Below, piece after piece: positions 18,815-20,252 of a stretch of 20,252 bases of DNA. How positions within the stretch are numbered: position 1 is the stretch's first letter; every line of letters begins with the position of its first letter. The DNA is from Candidatus Sumerlaeota bacterium. Its GTDB lineage: Bacteria; Sumerlaeota; Sumerlaeia; JADFCT01. Under the pieces are notes generated by a model, which had not been told where the DNA came from, made no database searches, and was given only the letters and a program-made list of their open reading frames with translations. The position numbers and the translations under genes were made by a program. The DNA lies in the NCBI GenBank assembly GCA_026398575.1, contig JAPLSP010000726.1:1-20252 (forward strand), given 5' to 3'.

Positions 18815-20023
18815 CTATGCACGGACTTCGAGCGCGAGGAGAGAGATGTCGTCTATCAGGCAGCCGCCACCCCATTGATTGGCCTGATCCACCACGTATG
18901 AAAATCCCTCGGCCAGAGGCGCGGCGCGTTTCTCGCCGAAAGCCTGGGCGACGCGCTGTTGGCCGAATTGCTCGGTCTGGCCGTTCATGATCTCATACAG
19001 GCCGTCGGAATACAGATAAAGCCGCTCGCCCGGCTCGAGGGTCAACGCCTTTTCTTCATAAGTAGCCTCGTCGAAAAGGCCGATGGGAAATCCGGCGCCC
19101 GGCAGAATGCGCGCGTCGCCTTGCGGCGGGACAAGGATGGGCGAAGGATGCCCGGCCTGGACGTAACGCACCTGGCGCGTGTCGGCATTCACGATGCCAT
19201 ACAGCAGCGTGAAATAAAGCCCGCCGCGTTCCTCCATGGGATATTGCCGGTTCAGCGTGGCCGCCACCTCCGGCGGCGGGACGATCTCATATCCGGGCGC
19301 CTCGGCAATGGGCCGCTTGAGCAAGTTCGATTGATCCATCGTCGGCGACAGGGCATGGTGCAGCGTGACCGACAGCAGGGCCGAGGGCACGCCGTGGCCG
19401 CTGACGTCCAGCACATAAAAGGCGATGTTGCGGTCATCGAGCCGGAAGACGTTCAGGATATCGCCGGCCAGTTCATCGCAAGGCTGATAGTTGAAATCGA
19501 AACGGAACGATGACTCATCGGGAAAGGTTTTCGGCAGCAGATTGCGCTGAATCTTGGCCGCGGCTTCCAGGTCGTTTTTCATGCGGTGATTGGCGAGGGC
19601 CACTTCCTGATTGGCTTTTTCGAGGTCGCGGTTGCGCTGTTCGAGGTTCTGCTCGAGGCGCAGCACGCGCTCGCCGGCGCGCAGGCGGCTGTTGAGCTCG
19701 GAGGCGTCGAACGGCTTGCTGATGAAGTCATCCGCGCCGGCGTCCATGCCTTCGGTGAGTTCTTCTTTCGCGGATTTGGCCGTCAGCAGGATGATGTAGG
19801 TATAGCCGTAGCCTTCGCGGGCGCGGATGCGCCGCACCAGTTCGACGCCGTCCATCTCCGGCATCATCCAATCGCTGATGACCAGCGGGAAATGCTCTTT
19901 GTCATAATACTTCCATGCTTCCGCCCCGTCGGCGGCTATCGTCACCTCATGCCCCCAGCCTTGCAGCAGGCGCTGGACCAGGCGGCGTGAAACAATCTCA
20001 TCATCTGCGACCAGAATTTTCAT
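18815..20023 (-). CDS. response regulator with RsbU/SpoIIE-type PP2C phosphatase output domain
   Basis: The 402-residue protein starts MKILVADDE at ATG 20023; a TTG in frame at 20062 is unlikely. Residues 1-120 form a CheY-like receiver with the acidic pair Asp7-Asp8, phospho-acceptor Asp51 (VISDWMMPEMDG), Thr81 and Lys103 (ISKPF). A coiled coil follows (about 122-165, LEQNLEQRNRDLEKANQEVA). Residues about 170-402 are an RsbU/SpoIIE serine phosphatase: AAKIQRNLLPKTFP, then the metal-site AGDILNVF and LDVSGHGVPSALLSVTLHHA, then YVQAGHPSPILV, LYSDGLYE and the final DDISLLALEV. All key blocks are present. Such proteins dephosphorylate anti-sigma-factor antagonists after receiver phosphorylation and so control alternative sigma factors. 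No kinase, antagonist or sigma factor gene is in the window. Confidence 0.93.
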   Translation of the reverse strand: MKILVADDEIVSRRLVQRLLQGWGHEVTIAADGAEAWKYYDKEHFPLVISDWMMPEMDGVELVRRIRAREGYGYTYIILLTAKSAKEELTEGMDAGADDFISKPFDASELNSRLRAGERVLRLEQNLEQRNRDLEKANQEVALANHRMKNDLEAAAKIQRNLLPKTFPDESSFRFDFNYQPCDELAGDILNVFRLDDRNIAFYVLDVSGHGVPSALLSVTLHHALSPTMDQSNLLKRPIAEAPGYEIVPPPEVAATLNRQYPMEERGGLYFTLLYGIVNADTRQVRYVQAGHPSPILVPPQGDARILPGAGFPIGLFDEATYEEKALTLEPGERLYLYSDGLYEIMNGQTEQFGQQRVAQAFGEKRAAPLAEGFSYVVDQANQWGGGCLIDDISLLALEVRA

Positions 20024-20157
20024 GGCGTTTTCAGCATAGATGACCTTGAGATTGCCACTCAAGGGAATTCACCGCGACCAGCGCGCCCGAGAGTGCGACT
20101 CGTCATTGTTAACCCAACTTTGACATCGCGCTACTTATTTTGACGAAATTTCAGCCC

Positions 20158-20252
20158 CTAATCGGTCCTAAGTTCAATATTCTCAATAGGTGTCTCTTCA
20201 TAATTTTCAAAATAGTGACGAATGGATTGCATTTTTCCCTTGACGGAAAGAC
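20158..20252 (-). CDS. possible C-terminal end of a gene running off the right edge
   Basis: Read on the minus strand, the frame ending with the TAG at 20158-20160 gives 30 residues with a natural-looking protein tail: MQSIRHYFENYEETPIENIE, then LRTD. The other two frames are either interrupted or of poor composition. Its product cannot be named. The fragment is short enough that chance is possible. The bases 20024-20157 between it and the phosphatase start hold no recognised feature. Confidence 0.4.
   Translation of the reverse strand, partial: LSVKGKMQSIRHYFENYEETPIENIELRTD

Overview
The window looks like a fragment of a bacterial chromosome, probably metagenome-derived, from an uncultivated heterotroph of the planctomycete/Sumerlaeota/Hydrogenedentota type. 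This placement is an inference. It rests on a Tat-exported Gfo/Idh/MocA oxidoreductase, a BatA/VWA membrane protein, a secreted GH28-like beta-helix enzyme and a receiver-SpoIIE phosphatase; no marker here fixes the phylum. Most metabolic and envelope genes are GC-rich. Several blocks look AT-richer by eye: the HD hydrolase, the AlbA_2/ATPase gene, the 8.0-8.7 kb genes and the 16 kb toxin-antitoxin pair. I saw no rRNA, tRNA or CRISPR.

Layout. 1-142: the 5' end of an IS3-family element on the minus strand, inserted at the 3' end of an HD-domain dNTPase-like gene (108-1334, minus), whose last codons are read from the IS end. 1376-2239: accD (minus). 2453-6217 (plus): higB-higA toxin-antitoxin, a GT2 lipid-phosphate glycosyltransferase, and a large AlbA_2 (Schlafen-type) + RecG-like ATPase + TPR protein. 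6236-11253 (minus): a GH28-like enzyme, a lone antitoxin-like gene, a one-TM protein, a Gfo/Idh/MocA pseudogene with a single amber codon, and a methyltransferase carrying a 25-copy heptamer array. 11587-13959 (minus): BatA/VWA protein. 14232-18710 (plus): signal peptidase I, a membrane TPR protein, a RelB/ParE-type toxin-antitoxin pair, a GT39-type integral-membrane glycosyltransferase, and a small hypothetical gene. 18815-20023 (minus): receiver-PP2C phosphatase. 20158-20252: possible tail of another minus-strand gene.

The most distinctive feature is a set of short-period repeats lying inside genes and in gaps. Two heptanucleotide arrays share exact words (10598-10772 and 16701-16770). Nonamer arrays occupy the gap before the methyltransferase (11287-11559), with 34-bp inverted arms, and a related array lies inside the GH28-like gene (about 6844-6907). 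There are also two long near-perfect palindromes (7887-7943 and 18712-18797). The coding arrays keep the reading frame and appear as low-complexity peptide insertions, so short-repeat expansion seems to have shaped proteins here. This resembles the heptanucleotide STRR repeats described in cyanobacteria, but the words and host differ.

The two glycosyltransferases, the signal peptidase, the BatA/VWA protein and the TPR protein fit envelope biogenesis. The HD hydrolase, the AlbA_2/ATPase/TPR protein, two complete toxin-antitoxin pairs, a lone antitoxin and the IS make up an accessory, possibly defence-related layer. No single gene can be proven to be a new system from sequence alone.
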